From: Gammaproteobacteria bacterium
GTDB lineage: Bacteria; Pseudomonadota; Gammaproteobacteria; UBA4575
Direction: 5' to 3'
Assembly (NCBI GenBank): GCA_011523795.1
Contig: WTFY01000010.1
Span: forward strand, 124,001 to 188,000
DNA length: 64,000 nt
Every line of letters begins with the position of its first letter. The stretch's first letter is position 1. Positions 52,390 to 64,000 of this stretch are shown here, piece after piece. The position numbers were made by a program, and so were the translations under genes. Under the pieces are notes generated by a model. The model saw only the letters and a program-made list of their open reading frames with translations, was not told the origin of the DNA and made no database searches.

Positions 52390-52986
52390 ATGGCCGATGA
52401 ACAGGCCCGCGGGAAGTGGAACCGGAAGTACTCAGAGGCACCCTCGGGAAAGCCGGGCGCGTGCGCGGCACTGAAGGAATACGCCTTCCTGTTGCCTGCA
52501 ACCGGCACGGCCCTGGACCTGGCCTGCGGGCGGGGCGGCAATGCGCTTTTCCTGGCCAGGCGGGGACTGCAGGCGCATGCCTGGGACATCTCCGGGGAGG
52601 CGATCGGGACACTCGTCCGTGAGGCCGAAGCCGAGGGGCTGAGGGTTGTGACTGCAGTGCGGGACGTGCAGGCATCCCCGCCTGCGCCGGGCACCTTCGA
52701 TGTGATCTGTGTCAGCTTTTACCTGGAGCGAGAGATTTGTGGTGCGCTCACCGAGGCATTGAGCCCGGGCGGCCTGCTGTTCTACCAGACCTTCATTCAT
52801 GAGAAGGTTACCGATGAAGGTCCAAGCAATCCTGCGTACCGGCTGGGTGCCAACGAGTTGCTGGGTTTGTTCGCCCCGCTGCATGTACTGGCCTACCGGG
52901 AACTGGGCCGTGTCGGGGATACCGGTCAGGGAGTGCGGGACACGGCTTGGCTGGTGGCGCAGAAGCGCTTAGATCAGACGAAGTGA
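52390..52986 (+). CDS. TehB-like SAM-dependent methyltransferase
   Basis: 198 residues. Motif I ALDLACGRGGNALFLARRG (about 41-59) and FDVICVSFYLER (motif IV) are clear. Similar to TehB/thiopurine-type small-molecule methyltransferases such as tellurite methyltransferase, but no tehA is present. It lies 9 nt after trkH in the same direction and may be in that operon. Confidence 0.88.
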   Translation: MADEQARGKWNRKYSEAPSGKPGACAALKEYAFLLPATGTALDLACGRGGNALFLARRGLQAHAWDISGEAIGTLVREAEAEGLRVVTAVRDVQASPPAPGTFDVICVSFYLEREICGALTEALSPGGLLFYQTFIHEKVTDEGPSNPAYRLGANELLGLFAPLHVLAYRELGRVGDTGQGVRDTAWLVAQKRLDQTK

Positions 52987-53053
52987 TTTGCCGATTGAGA
53001 TACTGAAATGAGAGAGCAGTCGTCCGGGTGTGACAGCCTGACTGAGTTTGCGA

Positions 53054-54403
53054 TTAGAACTGGCGGACGAACCGGACCTCGCCGTTGGTGCGGTCGTAGT
53101 CGTAGATCTGGGCATTGGTATCCCGCTGCTCATGGGTCACCACGAACTGCGGGCTGAAGCCGCGCACGGTCCAGCCGCGGTTGAGCAGTGACAGGCGCAG
53201 GATCTCGGTGCGGTCACTGCGGGGAGACCCGTCTTCCGTGAAGGGAAACCAGTTGCCCTCGTATTCGGTCTTGCGGTATTCACCGCTGAGACCCAGCGAG
53301 AAACCTTTCGGCAGGGCAATGGAGGCACCCAGGCGTGCCCATCGTGAATCGTTGCGCCAGGTCTTGGCGTCCGTGTATTCTTCCGCATACCCGATGGCTC
53401 CATTGGCCTGCAGGATCGGCAGGACTACCCAGGTGCCGTTCAGCGAAATGTCAAAGACCGAGCCGTCAAGGATGTCAACGGTCCGGTATTCACGGTCATA
53501 CCAGGAAGCTCGTCCTGTCAGGAAGATCCGTCGGTTGACCCGGTGCCTGACTTCCGAGCGGGCGCCGAGATCCAGGTAATAAGGAGACGTTGCGAGCCAG
53601 CGCTGGCGTGCGTCGGCCACCAGGCTCACGCTGGTATCCCGGGTTGCCAGCCAAAGAGGTCCAGCATGGGCGGAAAGAAATGTTTGGTCAAACTGGCTGC
53701 CCGGGTATTCCTCCCGGGTGGCATCGCTGCCTAGGCGCAAGCGGAGGCGATTCCCCAGCGGGTGCAGGTACTCACCTCCTGTCCACAGGGAGATGCCCAC
53801 GCCTGAGCGCCTGGGTTCATCCGCATCACGACGGAAAGGTAAGCCAAAAATGTTGATGATGTCAGAGTCCGAGGTCCTGCCAATGTTGGTGCTGGGGGTC
53901 ACAGCTGCACCCAGATACATGGACCATCGCCGACGGGCACGAATCTCGTTCAGGAATCGCTGGACGTTGGCAACAACCGGGTCCGGTGGCTTGCCGGCCA
54001 GAACGCGTTCAAAGTGCTTGCGTGCCAGGCTGTCTTCCTTCTTGTAGAAGAATGCGCGGGCAAGTTCCAGGCGTACGCGTTCCAGATTGGGCTGGTCAAT
54101 TAGGATTTTGTGAAGGGCTGCAATGGCCTCGTCAAGCAGCGACTTTTGTTCTTCCTCTGTCTCAGCCAATCGGGAACTTTCGATGGCCGCCAGAGCACGA
54201 AGAAAGTGAATATTGGTGTGTTCCGGATAAGTCTTGGCCACCGGGCGCAGGATGGCCAGTGCCTCGTTGAACTTGCCGGCATTTATCAAAGCACGGGCCT
54301 CGCTTGTCTCCGGCATCGCTTCGTCCGCATGCGCTGGTACAGCGACAAGCATGAGCAACAGCACTGCAGCAACGCACACACTGCAGGTCGCCTTTCTTAT
54401 CAT
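53054..54403 (-). CDS. Surface lipoprotein assembly modifier (Slam)-like outer-membrane protein
   Basis: 449 residues with signal peptide (VAVPAHA-DE). An N-terminal TPR part (ARALINAGKFNEALAILRPVAK, about residues 35-145) is followed by a DUF560-type beta barrel (RARRRWSMYLGAAVTPSTNI and GGEYLHPLGNRLRLRLG). The end FVRQF carries the outer-membrane-protein terminal Phe. This matches Slam, which moves TbpB-like lipoproteins to the outer leaflet surface. The lipoprotein at 55302 (same strand, ~900 nt upstream) is the likely client; those at 30268 and 35994 are other candidates. Confidence 0.87.
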   Translation of the reverse strand: MIRKATCSVCVAAVLLLMLVAVPAHADEAMPETSEARALINAGKFNEALAILRPVAKTYPEHTNIHFLRALAAIESSRLAETEEEQKSLLDEAIAALHKILIDQPNLERVRLELARAFFYKKEDSLARKHFERVLAGKPPDPVVANVQRFLNEIRARRRWSMYLGAAVTPSTNIGRTSDSDIINIFGLPFRRDADEPRRSGVGISLWTGGEYLHPLGNRLRLRLGSDATREEYPGSQFDQTFLSAHAGPLWLATRDTSVSLVADARQRWLATSPYYLDLGARSEVRHRVNRRIFLTGRASWYDREYRTVDILDGSVFDISLNGTWVVLPILQANGAIGYAEEYTDAKTWRNDSRWARLGASIALPKGFSLGLSGEYRKTEYEGNWFPFTEDGSPRSDRTEILRLSLLNRGWTVRGFSPQFVVTHEQRDTNAQIYDYDRTNGEVRFVRQF

Positions 54404-55301
54404 TGTGTCGTGAAGTCCATGGGTCGGGGGAGGTACGCCAAGAGATTGTACACGTAATCGGAAAGAGTTGATATGAATTCAGCCGTTGTCGGTCCGATCC
54501 GGAGCATGCATTATTTGAGAACTAGCCAACCGGATTGCCGTTGCAGTCTATGAAACTTGAAACAGTGCTGCTGACCTTGAGCATCTGTCTAGTCTATATT
54601 TCATGACGGAAAAGAGGGCGGTCAAGATGGGATGTCCTTTTGTTACGCATAGGCCGAAATCTGAAGGAAACTCTGGTTCAACCTTGTTGCAGGGCAGGTT
54701 GGAAAAAAAGAGGGCGACCCGACGATCCCGCGTTGCTCTCTTAGGTCAGGTGTCAGGCTATCAGTAACTGCCTGGGCCGGGCTTGTTTGGCCTGTCTGCT
54801 TGCTCTGGAATTTGGCAACAAGGTATCTGGAATGCTATCCCTGTAGGGTGTAGGCACCATCCGAATTGAAAGTCTTTTTACCGTAGCAGCCCTCATTTCT
54901 TGCTCTTCAGTGACTGTCATGCTTTGTTTTGTACGTTTTCTGCCGCAAGTACATCGAACGAAAGATCAGAATTAGACAAAGATACAGCGAGCCTCACCGT
55001 TACCAGACAATGTTAATTCAAGTGTGAGACAACATGTGCACATCCAAAATGTGCAGAAATTAAACAAGCCTTCTTACGGGTGTAGTTTTACCGTCTACCT
55101 ACATGGGGCGAGGGAGTCTGAGGAAAACGGGGACAGGCAGTTCATGAAGTACATGAATGGCAAAAAAAGCAACCCTGTATGTACAGGGTTGCTTTACATC
55201 AATCGTTAGGGCTGTATTAAAAAAGCGTCTTTTGATCTTGAAAGGACACCGCCCGGGAAATCATACAAACCCGAGCGATATTCTTTCTTCGATGGCCCGA
55301 T
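54404..55301. other. Gene-free AT-rich region, Slam locus
   Basis: About 900 nt, distinctly AT-rich. It contains the lipoprotein terminator (55162-55192) and an imperfect hairpin followed by seven T on the minus strand near 54702-54737, possibly an attenuator upstream of the Slam gene. A 61-codon plus-strand frame at 55024 overlaps the terminator and has no support. No gene or RNA was recognised. Confidence 0.5.
55162..55192 (-). terminator. Rho-independent terminator after the poly-GD lipoprotein
   Basis: GCAACCCTGTA and TACAGGGTTGC form a perfect 11-bp stem with a 2-nt loop, followed on the minus strand by seven T. It lies about 110 nt downstream of the lipoprotein stop, so the lipoprotein and Slam genes have separate transcripts. 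Confidence 0.85.
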
Positions 55302-57152
<1,851 letters not shown>

Positions 57153-57756
57153 TACAACCCCCACGAATCTGTTAGTCTTTTAAGTCTCGGCACTGGTGCC
57201 GTTCCGTAACAAATGGTAACAAGAATTTAGAGTCCTCATCTACACCTATAGCAAAAATTACACACCTACACGCCCATCTTCATACAATATTGCATGAACA
57301 AGGCGCGCCACCCAAGGTTCTTGTTGAATTTGCTCAGTGGAGTTTATAACAGAGTTTTCTGGCTACGCAAGTGAATTTACGTTTTAACTCATATAAATGT
57401 TCAAAATTTGCACTCATTTCCGATTCAGCAATTGAAAGCTGAAACTTGCTTTCATTTTGTAGAACATCTGCGACATAGTCATAGGAAACAAGTTTTCTCC
57501 TGATAAACTCCATTTGATCACTGAGAATTCCTCATCTTCAGTTATCTTACATTATCATTCCTGAGTGTGAACGGGACCTGAAATAACTTTTTTTAATGCT
57601 TTTTCCAAAATGTCAAAATAATCACCATATGAACCTAAGAGTTCGTGAGCGAACATACAGGTTTATCACCAAGATCTTTTAAACGATGTTCTTCAGAGGA
57701 GTTCCGAGTAACTCGTATAATCACGATACCAATTCAGAAAACTAAAAACTGAACTT
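57153..57756. other. AT-rich divergent region, locus B
   Basis: 604 nt, the most AT-rich stretch in the window, between the lipoprotein and toroid paralogue B. No gene, clear hexamer pair or RNA was recognised; it presumably contains both promoters. Confidence 0.45.
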
Positions 57757-59370
57757 ATGGGCAGTGCAACTCCAAACAGCTTGACTTGGTTTTGCGTGCG
57801 ACGTAATGGCGTGGCGCGGTCCAGTGGCTGGATAAACGGTGTGCCATTAAAGAATTTGCGAAAGCGTACCAAGGCACGACCCAGCGATATCGTGGAAGTA
57901 AGTGTTGTAGAAAAGTTCGACCCCGTGGACACGACTCAGTTCTCCCGTGTGTTCTGCAATCGCGTACGTGGCATCCTTGGTATGGAAGTTGTTTTTCGTG
58001 GCAAGGTAATTCGCTTTGCACCGACACACATGATTGCCACTAACCTGAGTTTCCAGCGACTGCTGGAAAGTTTCCTCGAAAAGAAGGGAGCCGGTTTTGA
58101 CGAGTTTTCTGCCGAGGGGCAACTGCGTTCATTTTCAGCCCACCAGTTCCTGCTGCCAGACAGTAAGAAAAAAAAGCCCGTAGACTTGTTCCGAGGTTCA
58201 ACGCTGGTTGAACCAATGTCTTACACTTTATCTGATAGGGCAGAAGCTCTGGCCAATGGAATCGGGCAGTGGTTTATGCAAAACATGGCAGCTGACGGCT
58301 CATTACCCTACAAGTACTGGCCGAGCCAGGGTAAGAACTCGCCTGCGGACAATGCTATTCGCCGGTTCCTGGGGACGTTGGCACTTGCACGCTTGGGTGC
58401 ATTACAGGGAAACCAATCGATGTTGGACGCTGCGCAACGAAACTTGCGTTTCAACCTGAAGCGCTACTTCAAGGACATAGGCGGAGGACGTGGTGCAATC
58501 GTGGAAGGCAGCGAAGCCAAGCTCGGCGCTGCCGCCCTGGCGGGGTTGGCGATCATGGACAGCCCGGAGCGAGAGGAGTTTTCCGAGGAACTAACCATGC
58601 TTGCAGCGGGAATCGAATCACTTGTGGACAATAAACTCGGATTCCGCACGTTCTTCTTTCCCGCTGAACGTGATAGTGATAACTGGAACTTTTATTCAGG
58701 CGAGGCCTTGCTGTTCTGGGCCGAAGCATTACGCCGGGGAGAGCGCTTCGCGCCGACTCTTGAACAATGTGTGAAGGTGTCAAAATGCTGCCGCAAGGTG
58801 CACTTTCAAAAACGAAACCCGGCTTTCGTACCTTGGCATACGCAAGCCTGTACCTCATTGTTTGCGTACTCGGGTCGAAAGGAGTTTGCAAAGTTTGCGC
58901 TTGAGATCAGCGACTGGCTGTTGCCAATGCAGCAATGGGACAATCTGCCACCTGATCTGCCCGGGCGATTCTACAACCCGAGCCAGCCAGACTATGGTCC
59001 TCCGCATGCTGCATCCACGGGGGTGTACATGGAAGGTTTCGCCGACGCGACTGCACTTGCCCGGGCCTTGGGTGACAGTGCCCGCGAGGCTACCTATGGG
59101 CAAGCTCTTCAACGTGGCTTGCGCTCGTTGCGACAATTACAATTTCGTGATCAATACGATACCTATTACATTTCCAAGAAGAACCGGGTACTTGGCGCCC
59201 TGCGTACAGAGGCTTACGATAATGCGGTCCGAGTCGATTCAGCCGCACATGCCCTTCTGGCTGCTGTCAAAATTCTGCGGCCTATGGAGTTTGGGTCGGT
59301 TCAGTCCAAGACCGGCAGCATAGCAGGGGCATTCAGCCGGACTATGTCGCGAATAAAACGCACCAAGTAG
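57757..59370 (+). CDS. Conserved uncharacterised 537-residue toroid-like protein (paralogue B)
   Basis: 537 residues, near-identical in length to paralogue A (536) and highly similar throughout: NGVARSSGWI, VDTTQFSRVFCNRVRGILGM, DGSLPYKYWPS, NLRFNLKRYFKDIG, FRTFFFPAERD, FVPWHTQACTSLF. Domain plan is as described for the copy at 32284. The DNA is clearly less GC-rich than paralogue A at synonymous positions. It is adjacent to a GD-repeat lipoprotein, as is paralogue A. No signal peptide, probably cytoplasmic. Confidence 0.85.
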   Translation: MGSATPNSLTWFCVRRNGVARSSGWINGVPLKNLRKRTKARPSDIVEVSVVEKFDPVDTTQFSRVFCNRVRGILGMEVVFRGKVIRFAPTHMIATNLSFQRLLESFLEKKGAGFDEFSAEGQLRSFSAHQFLLPDSKKKKPVDLFRGSTLVEPMSYTLSDRAEALANGIGQWFMQNMAADGSLPYKYWPSQGKNSPADNAIRRFLGTLALARLGALQGNQSMLDAAQRNLRFNLKRYFKDIGGGRGAIVEGSEAKLGAAALAGLAIMDSPEREEFSEELTMLAAGIESLVDNKLGFRTFFFPAERDSDNWNFYSGEALLFWAEALRRGERFAPTLEQCVKVSKCCRKVHFQKRNPAFVPWHTQACTSLFAYSGRKEFAKFALEISDWLLPMQQWDNLPPDLPGRFYNPSQPDYGPPHAASTGVYMEGFADATALARALGDSAREATYGQALQRGLRSLRQLQFRDQYDTYYISKKNRVLGALRTEAYDNAVRVDSAAHALLAAVKILRPMEFGSVQSKTGSIAGAFSRTMSRIKRTK

Positions 59371-59538
59371 TTTTCGGGCAGCCATGTCAGATTACCTTGA
59401 AAAGGTGTGCCTGAATTGCATACAAATGTGAGAGCGTGAAAGCACGTCGGCATCTGCACGGACCAACACACGGCTGGGCTATACTTTTATATATCCATAC
59501 ACGTTGAGAACCGCCCAATTCTCCCAGAAATTGATACG

Positions 59539-60495
59539 ATGAAATACCTGTCCCTGTACCCTGAAATCGAACCATACAAAACGTTCACGCTGAAGGTGTC
59601 CGAACTGCACTCGCTTTGGGTCGAGGAATGCGGCAACCCGGACGGTATCCCCGTCGTGTTCCTGCATGGCGGGCCGGGTGCGGGATGCGAAACGTTTCAC
59701 AGAAGGTTCTTCGACCCTAAACGCTACCGGGTCATCCTGTTCAACCAGCGCGGCTGCGGGCGTTCCACCCCGCATGCGGAGTTGCGCAAGAACACGACGC
59801 AAAATCTGGTCGCGGACATCGAACGCATTCGCGTGCACCTGGGTATCGAGAGTTGGCTGGTATTCGGCGGCTCTTGGGGCTCCACGCTGGGACTGGCCTA
59901 TGCCGAGGCGTATCCCGGGCGGGTCACAGGACTCATCCTGCGCGGCATCTTCCTGTGTCGCAGGCAGGACATCCAGTGGTTCTACCAGGAGGGCGCAGGC
60001 CGGATCCACCCGGAGCTGTGGGAAGAGTACGTGCGCATCATCCCCGGGGATGAGCGCCATGACATGGTCGGTGCCTACTACCGGCGCCTGACCTCGAGCG
60101 ATGAGAACGTGCGGCTTGCCGCTGCACGCGCCTGGTCGGTCTGGGAAGGTGCGACCTCCAGCCTGGTCACCAAGCCCTCGGTGCTGGATCATTTTGAACA
60201 CGAGCCCACCGCCCTGAGCTTGGCGAGAATCGAGTGTCATTACTTCATGCACGATTCCTTCCTGGCCGACAACCAACTACTCAAGGATGCCCACCGTCTC
60301 GAAGGCATTCCCGGGGTGATCGTGCACGGGCGCTATGACATGGTGTGTCCCATCGAGCAGGCCTGGGCGCTGCACCGGGCCTGGCCCGGATCGGAACTCA
60401 AGGTCGCACCGTGCTCGGGACATTCTGCAACCGAGTCCGAGATCATCGATGCCTTGGTCCGGGCCACACAACAATTCAGGGAAATGGTTGCATGA
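59539..60495 (+). CDS. pip: Proline iminopeptidase
   Basis: 318 residues. Serine peptidase of the alpha/beta-hydrolase fold (S33). Oxyanion HGGPGAG, nucleophile GGSWGSTLGLAYA, NQRGCGRSTPH, and catalytic HGRYDMVCP (Asp) with CSGHSA (His) are all present. Removes N-terminal proline from peptides. Followed by dtd after 22 nt in the same direction. Confidence 0.95.
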   Translation: MKYLSLYPEIEPYKTFTLKVSELHSLWVEECGNPDGIPVVFLHGGPGAGCETFHRRFFDPKRYRVILFNQRGCGRSTPHAELRKNTTQNLVADIERIRVHLGIESWLVFGGSWGSTLGLAYAEAYPGRVTGLILRGIFLCRRQDIQWFYQEGAGRIHPELWEEYVRIIPGDERHDMVGAYYRRLTSSDENVRLAAARAWSVWEGATSSLVTKPSVLDHFEHEPTALSLARIECHYFMHDSFLADNQLLKDAHRLEGIPGVIVHGRYDMVCPIEQAWALHRAWPGSELKVAPCSGHSATESEIIDALVRATQQFREMVA

Positions 60496-60517
60496 CGTTT
60501 CCCGCAGGATTACTTAG

Positions 60518-60955
60518 ATGATCGCGCTGCTGCAACGCGTATCCACGGCAAGCGTGAACGTTGAGACTGAAACCGTCGCTGCGATCGGTTCAGGATTGCT
60601 GGTGTATGTGGCGTTGCAGCCGCAGGACGACGAGGCCATCCTCGTACGCATGGGCGAACGGGTGCTTGCCTACCGGGTCTTCGCTGACGATGCGGACCGC
60701 ATGAACCTCGGTGTCGAACAGGCCAAGGGCGAGGTACTGCTGGTCCCGCAGTTCACGCTGGCCGCCAGCACCCGCAAGGGGCTGCGCGCGAGCTTCTCGC
60801 AGGCGGCTTCCCCCGAACGTGCGAAGGTACTGTTCGAGCAGTTTGCAGACCATCTGAAGTCGAAATATGGTAGAGTGAAGACCGGTGTGTTCGGCACGCA
60901 CATGCAGGTGCACTCGGTCAATGACGGACCGGTGACCTTCTGGTTGCAGCTGTGA
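60518..60955 (+). CDS. dtd: D-aminoacyl-tRNA deacylase
   Basis: Hydrolyses D-aminoacyl-tRNA and Gly-tRNA(Ala). 145 residues with the two DTD motifs: VPQFTLAAST (canonically SQFTL, here P instead of S) and the Gly-cisPro NDGPVTFWL at the C-terminus. Located between pip and hisB; 50 nt precede hisB. Confidence 0.95.
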   Translation: MIALLQRVSTASVNVETETVAAIGSGLLVYVALQPQDDEAILVRMGERVLAYRVFADDADRMNLGVEQAKGEVLLVPQFTLAASTRKGLRASFSQAASPERAKVLFEQFADHLKSKYGRVKTGVFGTHMQVHSVNDGPVTFWLQL

Positions 60956-61005
60956 CCGCCGGGACACGAAAACGCATGAATTGAAACCCCGATCACCCCG
61001 CAGCC

Positions 61006-61599
61006 ATGAGTACGCGCAACGCAAGTGTGGAACGCAATACCAAGGAGACCCGGATTGCGGTCCAGCTGAACCTGGACGGCAGCGGCCAGGCGAAACTTGA
61101 TACCGGCCTGCCCTTTTTCGAGCACATGCTGGACCAGGTGGCCCGCCACGGGAGGCTGGATCTTGACCTGCATGCCAAGGGGGACCTGGAAATCGATGCG
61201 CACCATACCGTCGAAGACGTCGGTATCACGCTGGGGCAAGCCTTTGCACAAGCCGTCGGCGACAAGGTGGGTATCTACCGGTACGGGTATGCCTATGTCC
61301 CGCTGGACGAAGCGCTCTCCCGGGTGGTGATTGATTTTTCCGGGCGCCCGGGTCTTGAATTCCGGGTGCAGTTCCCGCGTGCGCGGGTAGGCGATTTCGA
61401 TGTCGACCTCATCCACGAGTTCTTCCAGGGGTTTGTCAACCATGCGAACGTGACCCTGCATGTGGACAACCTGTCGGGGTCCAACTCGCACCACATTGCC
61501 GAGACCGTGTTCAAGGCCTTCGGCCGTGCGCTGCGCATCGCTGTCACAGATGATCCCCGCATGCAAGGAGAGATTCCGTCGACCAAGGGCAGCCTCTGA
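61006..61599 (+). CDS. hisB: Imidazoleglycerol-phosphate dehydratase
   Basis: Monofunctional dehydratase, 197 residues. Mn-binding motifs [14 protein letters not shown] and [15 protein letters not shown], plus [14 protein letters not shown] near the start, are clear. First gene of hisBHAF, all on the plus strand. No hisG/D/C precede it here. Confidence 0.97.
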   Translation: MSTRNASVERNTKETRIAVQLNLDGSGQAKLDTGLPFFEHMLDQVARHGRLDLDLHAKGDLEIDAHHTVEDVGITLGQAFAQAVGDKVGIYRYGYAYVPLDEALSRVVIDFSGRPGLEFRVQFPRARVGDFDVDLIHEFFQGFVNHANVTLHVDNLSGSNSHHIAETVFKAFGRALRIAVTDDPRMQGEIPSTKGSL

Positions 61600-61648
61600 A
61601 CCCGCTTCCTGCGCCTGCGAGCAGGCGCGTGTACTGACCGTCACTTCC

Positions 61649-62293
61649 ATGCACCGCCTTGCCATAATTGATTACGGAATAGGAAACCTTTATTCTGTAA
61701 TAAAGGCGGTCGAGCATGTTGCGGGGCCTGCAGACCGCGTGCGGGTCACATCGAATCCAGAAGAAATCGCCACGAGTGACAAGGTGGTATTCCCGGGCCA
61801 GGGTGCGGCACTTGACTGCATGCGCGCCCTGCATGCACTGGACCTGTTCGATGCCGTGAGGGAGGCGGCCCGGCAAAAACCGTTCCTGGGGATCTGTATG
61901 GGAATGCAGGTGCTCATGCAGGACAGCGAGGAAAACGAAGGCACCGGATGCCTGGCATTGTATGACGGCAGGGTGAAGTACTTCGGCAACCACATATCCG
62001 CGGGCGCAGGCGAGGGGCGCTACAAGATTCCGCACATGGGCTGGAACAGCATCCGCCAGGAGCAGGACCATCCGCTCTGGGCCGGCATTCCGCAGTCCAG
62101 CTATTTCTACTTCGTGCACAGCTACTTCGTGCAGTGTGCCCAGCCGGACCTGGTTGCAGGCACGACCGACTACGGCATCCCGTTCGCCTCCGTGATCGCG
62201 CGGGACAACGTGTTTGCCATGCAGTGCCACCCCGAAAAGAGCGCGGACCCGGGCCTCAGGCTGCTCAGCAACTTCATGCACTGGGACGGGTAG
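61649..62293 (+). CDS. hisH: Imidazole glycerol phosphate synthase, glutaminase subunit
   Basis: 214 residues from the ATG at 61649 (MHRLAIIDYGIGN). Class-I glutaminase: nucleophile Cys in LGICMGMQVL, and the His-Glu pair in MQCHPEKS. Provides ammonia to HisF. The longer upstream frame overlaps hisB and was rejected. Confidence 0.95.
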   Translation: MHRLAIIDYGIGNLYSVIKAVEHVAGPADRVRVTSNPEEIATSDKVVFPGQGAALDCMRALHALDLFDAVREAARQKPFLGICMGMQVLMQDSEENEGTGCLALYDGRVKYFGNHISAGAGEGRYKIPHMGWNSIRQEQDHPLWAGIPQSSYFYFVHSYFVQCAQPDLVAGTTDYGIPFASVIARDNVFAMQCHPEKSADPGLRLLSNFMHWDG

Positions 62294-62319
62294 GGCCAAA
62301 CGGATACGAAGAACCGAAG

Positions 62320-63063
62320 ATGATCGTCATTCCAGCCATCGATCTCAAGGACGGCAAGTGCGTGCGCCTCCGCCAAGGTGCCATGAGTGATGTCACGGTG
62401 TTCTCCGATGACCCGGTCAGCGTTGCGGACAACTGGGTCGAGGCCGGTGCCAGGCGCCTGCACATCGTGGACCTGGACGGGGCCTCCACCGGCACCCCGC
62501 AGAATGCCGGGATCGTCGAGGCCATCGCCTCCAGACATCCTGATCTCCCGATCCAGGTCGGCGGCGGCATCCGCCACGAGGATACCGTGCAAAACTACCT
62601 GGACATCGGCGTGCAGTACGTGATCCTCGGCACGCGTGCCATCAGTACCCCGCATTTCGTCAACGACCTGTGCCTGGAGTTCCCGGGGCACATCATCGTC
62701 GGACTGGATGCGCGCAACGGCAAGGTGGCGGTCGACGGCTGGTCCAAGCTGTCCCACCATGATGCCATCGACATGGCACAGCATTTCGAGGCCGACGGGG
62801 TGGCGGCCATCGTGTTCACGGACATCAGCCGAGACGGCATGATGCAGGGACTGAACGTCGAGTCGACCGCAGAGCTTGCAGGTGCCGTGCACATCCCGGT
62901 GATCGCATCGGGCGGCGTAACCGACGAGGCCGACATCCGCAGGCTGTGCGAGTGCGACGAGGAAGGCATCGTCGGGGTCATCGTCGGGCGAGCCCTGTAC
63001 GAGGGAACCATCAAGCTGGAACAGGCCCAGGCGCTGGCAGATGATGCGACCGGCGAGGCATGA
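62320..63063 (+). CDS. hisA: ProFAR isomerase
   Basis: 1-(5-phosphoribosyl)-5-[(5-phosphoribosylamino)methylideneamino]imidazole-4-carboxamide isomerase, 247 residues. Half-barrel catalytic aspartates in PAIDLKDGKCVRL (D8) and GLDARNGKVAV are conserved. Follows hisH by 26 nt. Confidence 0.97.
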   Translation: MIVIPAIDLKDGKCVRLRQGAMSDVTVFSDDPVSVADNWVEAGARRLHIVDLDGASTGTPQNAGIVEAIASRHPDLPIQVGGGIRHEDTVQNYLDIGVQYVILGTRAISTPHFVNDLCLEFPGHIIVGLDARNGKVAVDGWSKLSHHDAIDMAQHFEADGVAAIVFTDISRDGMMQGLNVESTAELAGAVHIPVIASGGVTDEADIRRLCECDEEGIVGVIVGRALYEGTIKLEQAQALADDATGEA

Positions 63064-63130
63064 TCTGCCGCACAGTTGAACGGCTGGTCCCGGGACCTGC
63101 CTGAACCACTGACGACCCCTCCATCCGCCC

Positions 63131-63928
<798 letters not shown>

Positions 63929-63987
63929 GGATTCGGGCCCGGCATGTGGTACTGTAGATGCTGGCGGACAACGGATGGGTGAGAGCA

Positions 63988-64000
63988 ATGAGTACTGAGG
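63988..64000 (+). CDS. Start of a gene running off the window, possibly hisI
   Basis: An ATG at 63988 opens a frame (MSTE...) that is not closed before the end. Operon order would predict hisI (phosphoribosyl-AMP cyclohydrolase) here, but only about four codons are visible, so identity is an inference from position. GAGAG lies a few nt upstream. Confidence 0.3.

Noticed and set aside
55024-55209. 61-codon plus-strand frame
   Set aside because: No RBS, no homology, and it runs across a clear terminator hairpin.

Overview
The window looks like a chromosomal segment of a fairly GC-rich gammaproteobacterium. This rests on gene content and order: def-fmt-DUF4390-ntrY-ntrX-trkA-trkH, hisB-hisH-hisA-hisF, tsaC next to hemF, and a Pseudomonas-type HemB without the zinc cysteines. 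No rRNA, tRNA, CRISPR array or intact insertion sequence was seen. Housekeeping blocks alternate with accessory blocks. The accessory blocks are visibly more AT-rich around 20-22 kb, 28-31.5 kb and 54.4-57.7 kb.

Layout. 0-5.3 kb: end of a haem-binding DUF3365 gene, bioB-bioF, aroE-ubiA and gloA. 5.4-18 kb: a likely catabolic island made of an NtaA/SnaA-type flavin monooxygenase, a MetX-like alpha/beta hydrolase, a complete branched-chain-type ABC importer (livG-livH-livM, binding protein, livF), an AlkB-like membrane di-iron oxygenase, a molybdopterin oxidoreductase, and an FAD/NAD reductase with a C-terminal two-cluster ferredoxin. 18-19.8 kb: hemB and a secreted Met/Trp-rich repeat protein. 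19.8-36 kb: an accessory stretch with an IS256-type remnant, a HigBA-like module, an orphan TacA-like antitoxin beside a decayed GNAT toxin, OsmC, pyrF, a single-domain globin with a cupin, a beta-barrel protein, HipBA, a methyltransferase, a membrane LuxR-type protein, a poly-Gly-Asp lipoprotein, an Asp/Asn-hydroxylase-like dioxygenase, a 536-residue toroid-like protein and a Fic protein with an altered active site. 36-53 kb: a lipoprotein, hemF, tsaC, topA, two tandem beta-barrel paralogues, then def-fmt-DUF4390-ntrYX-trkAH. 53-59.4 kb: a Slam-type outer membrane translocon, a large poly-Gly-Asp/Ala-rich lipoprotein and a second copy of the toroid-like protein. 59.5-64 kb: proline iminopeptidase, dtd and the his operon, running off the end.

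Two systems deserve most attention. The first is a two-locus arrangement in which a Gly-Asp-repeat lipoprotein lies beside a member of the same uncharacterised 536-537-residue family; a Slam translocon is present at one locus and a 2-oxoglutarate dioxygenase at the other. This suggests a surface-lipoprotein display or modification pathway. The second is the 5.4-18 kb island. It pairs import with a membrane oxygenase in which a normally conserved histidine is serine, and with an unusual electron-transfer partner, so it may use an organic compound not obvious from the sequence.

Start codons were chosen from Shine-Dalgarno spacing, overlaps with neighbours and family length, and often lie downstream of the longest possible start. 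All family assignments come from motif recognition by eye; no database search was run.
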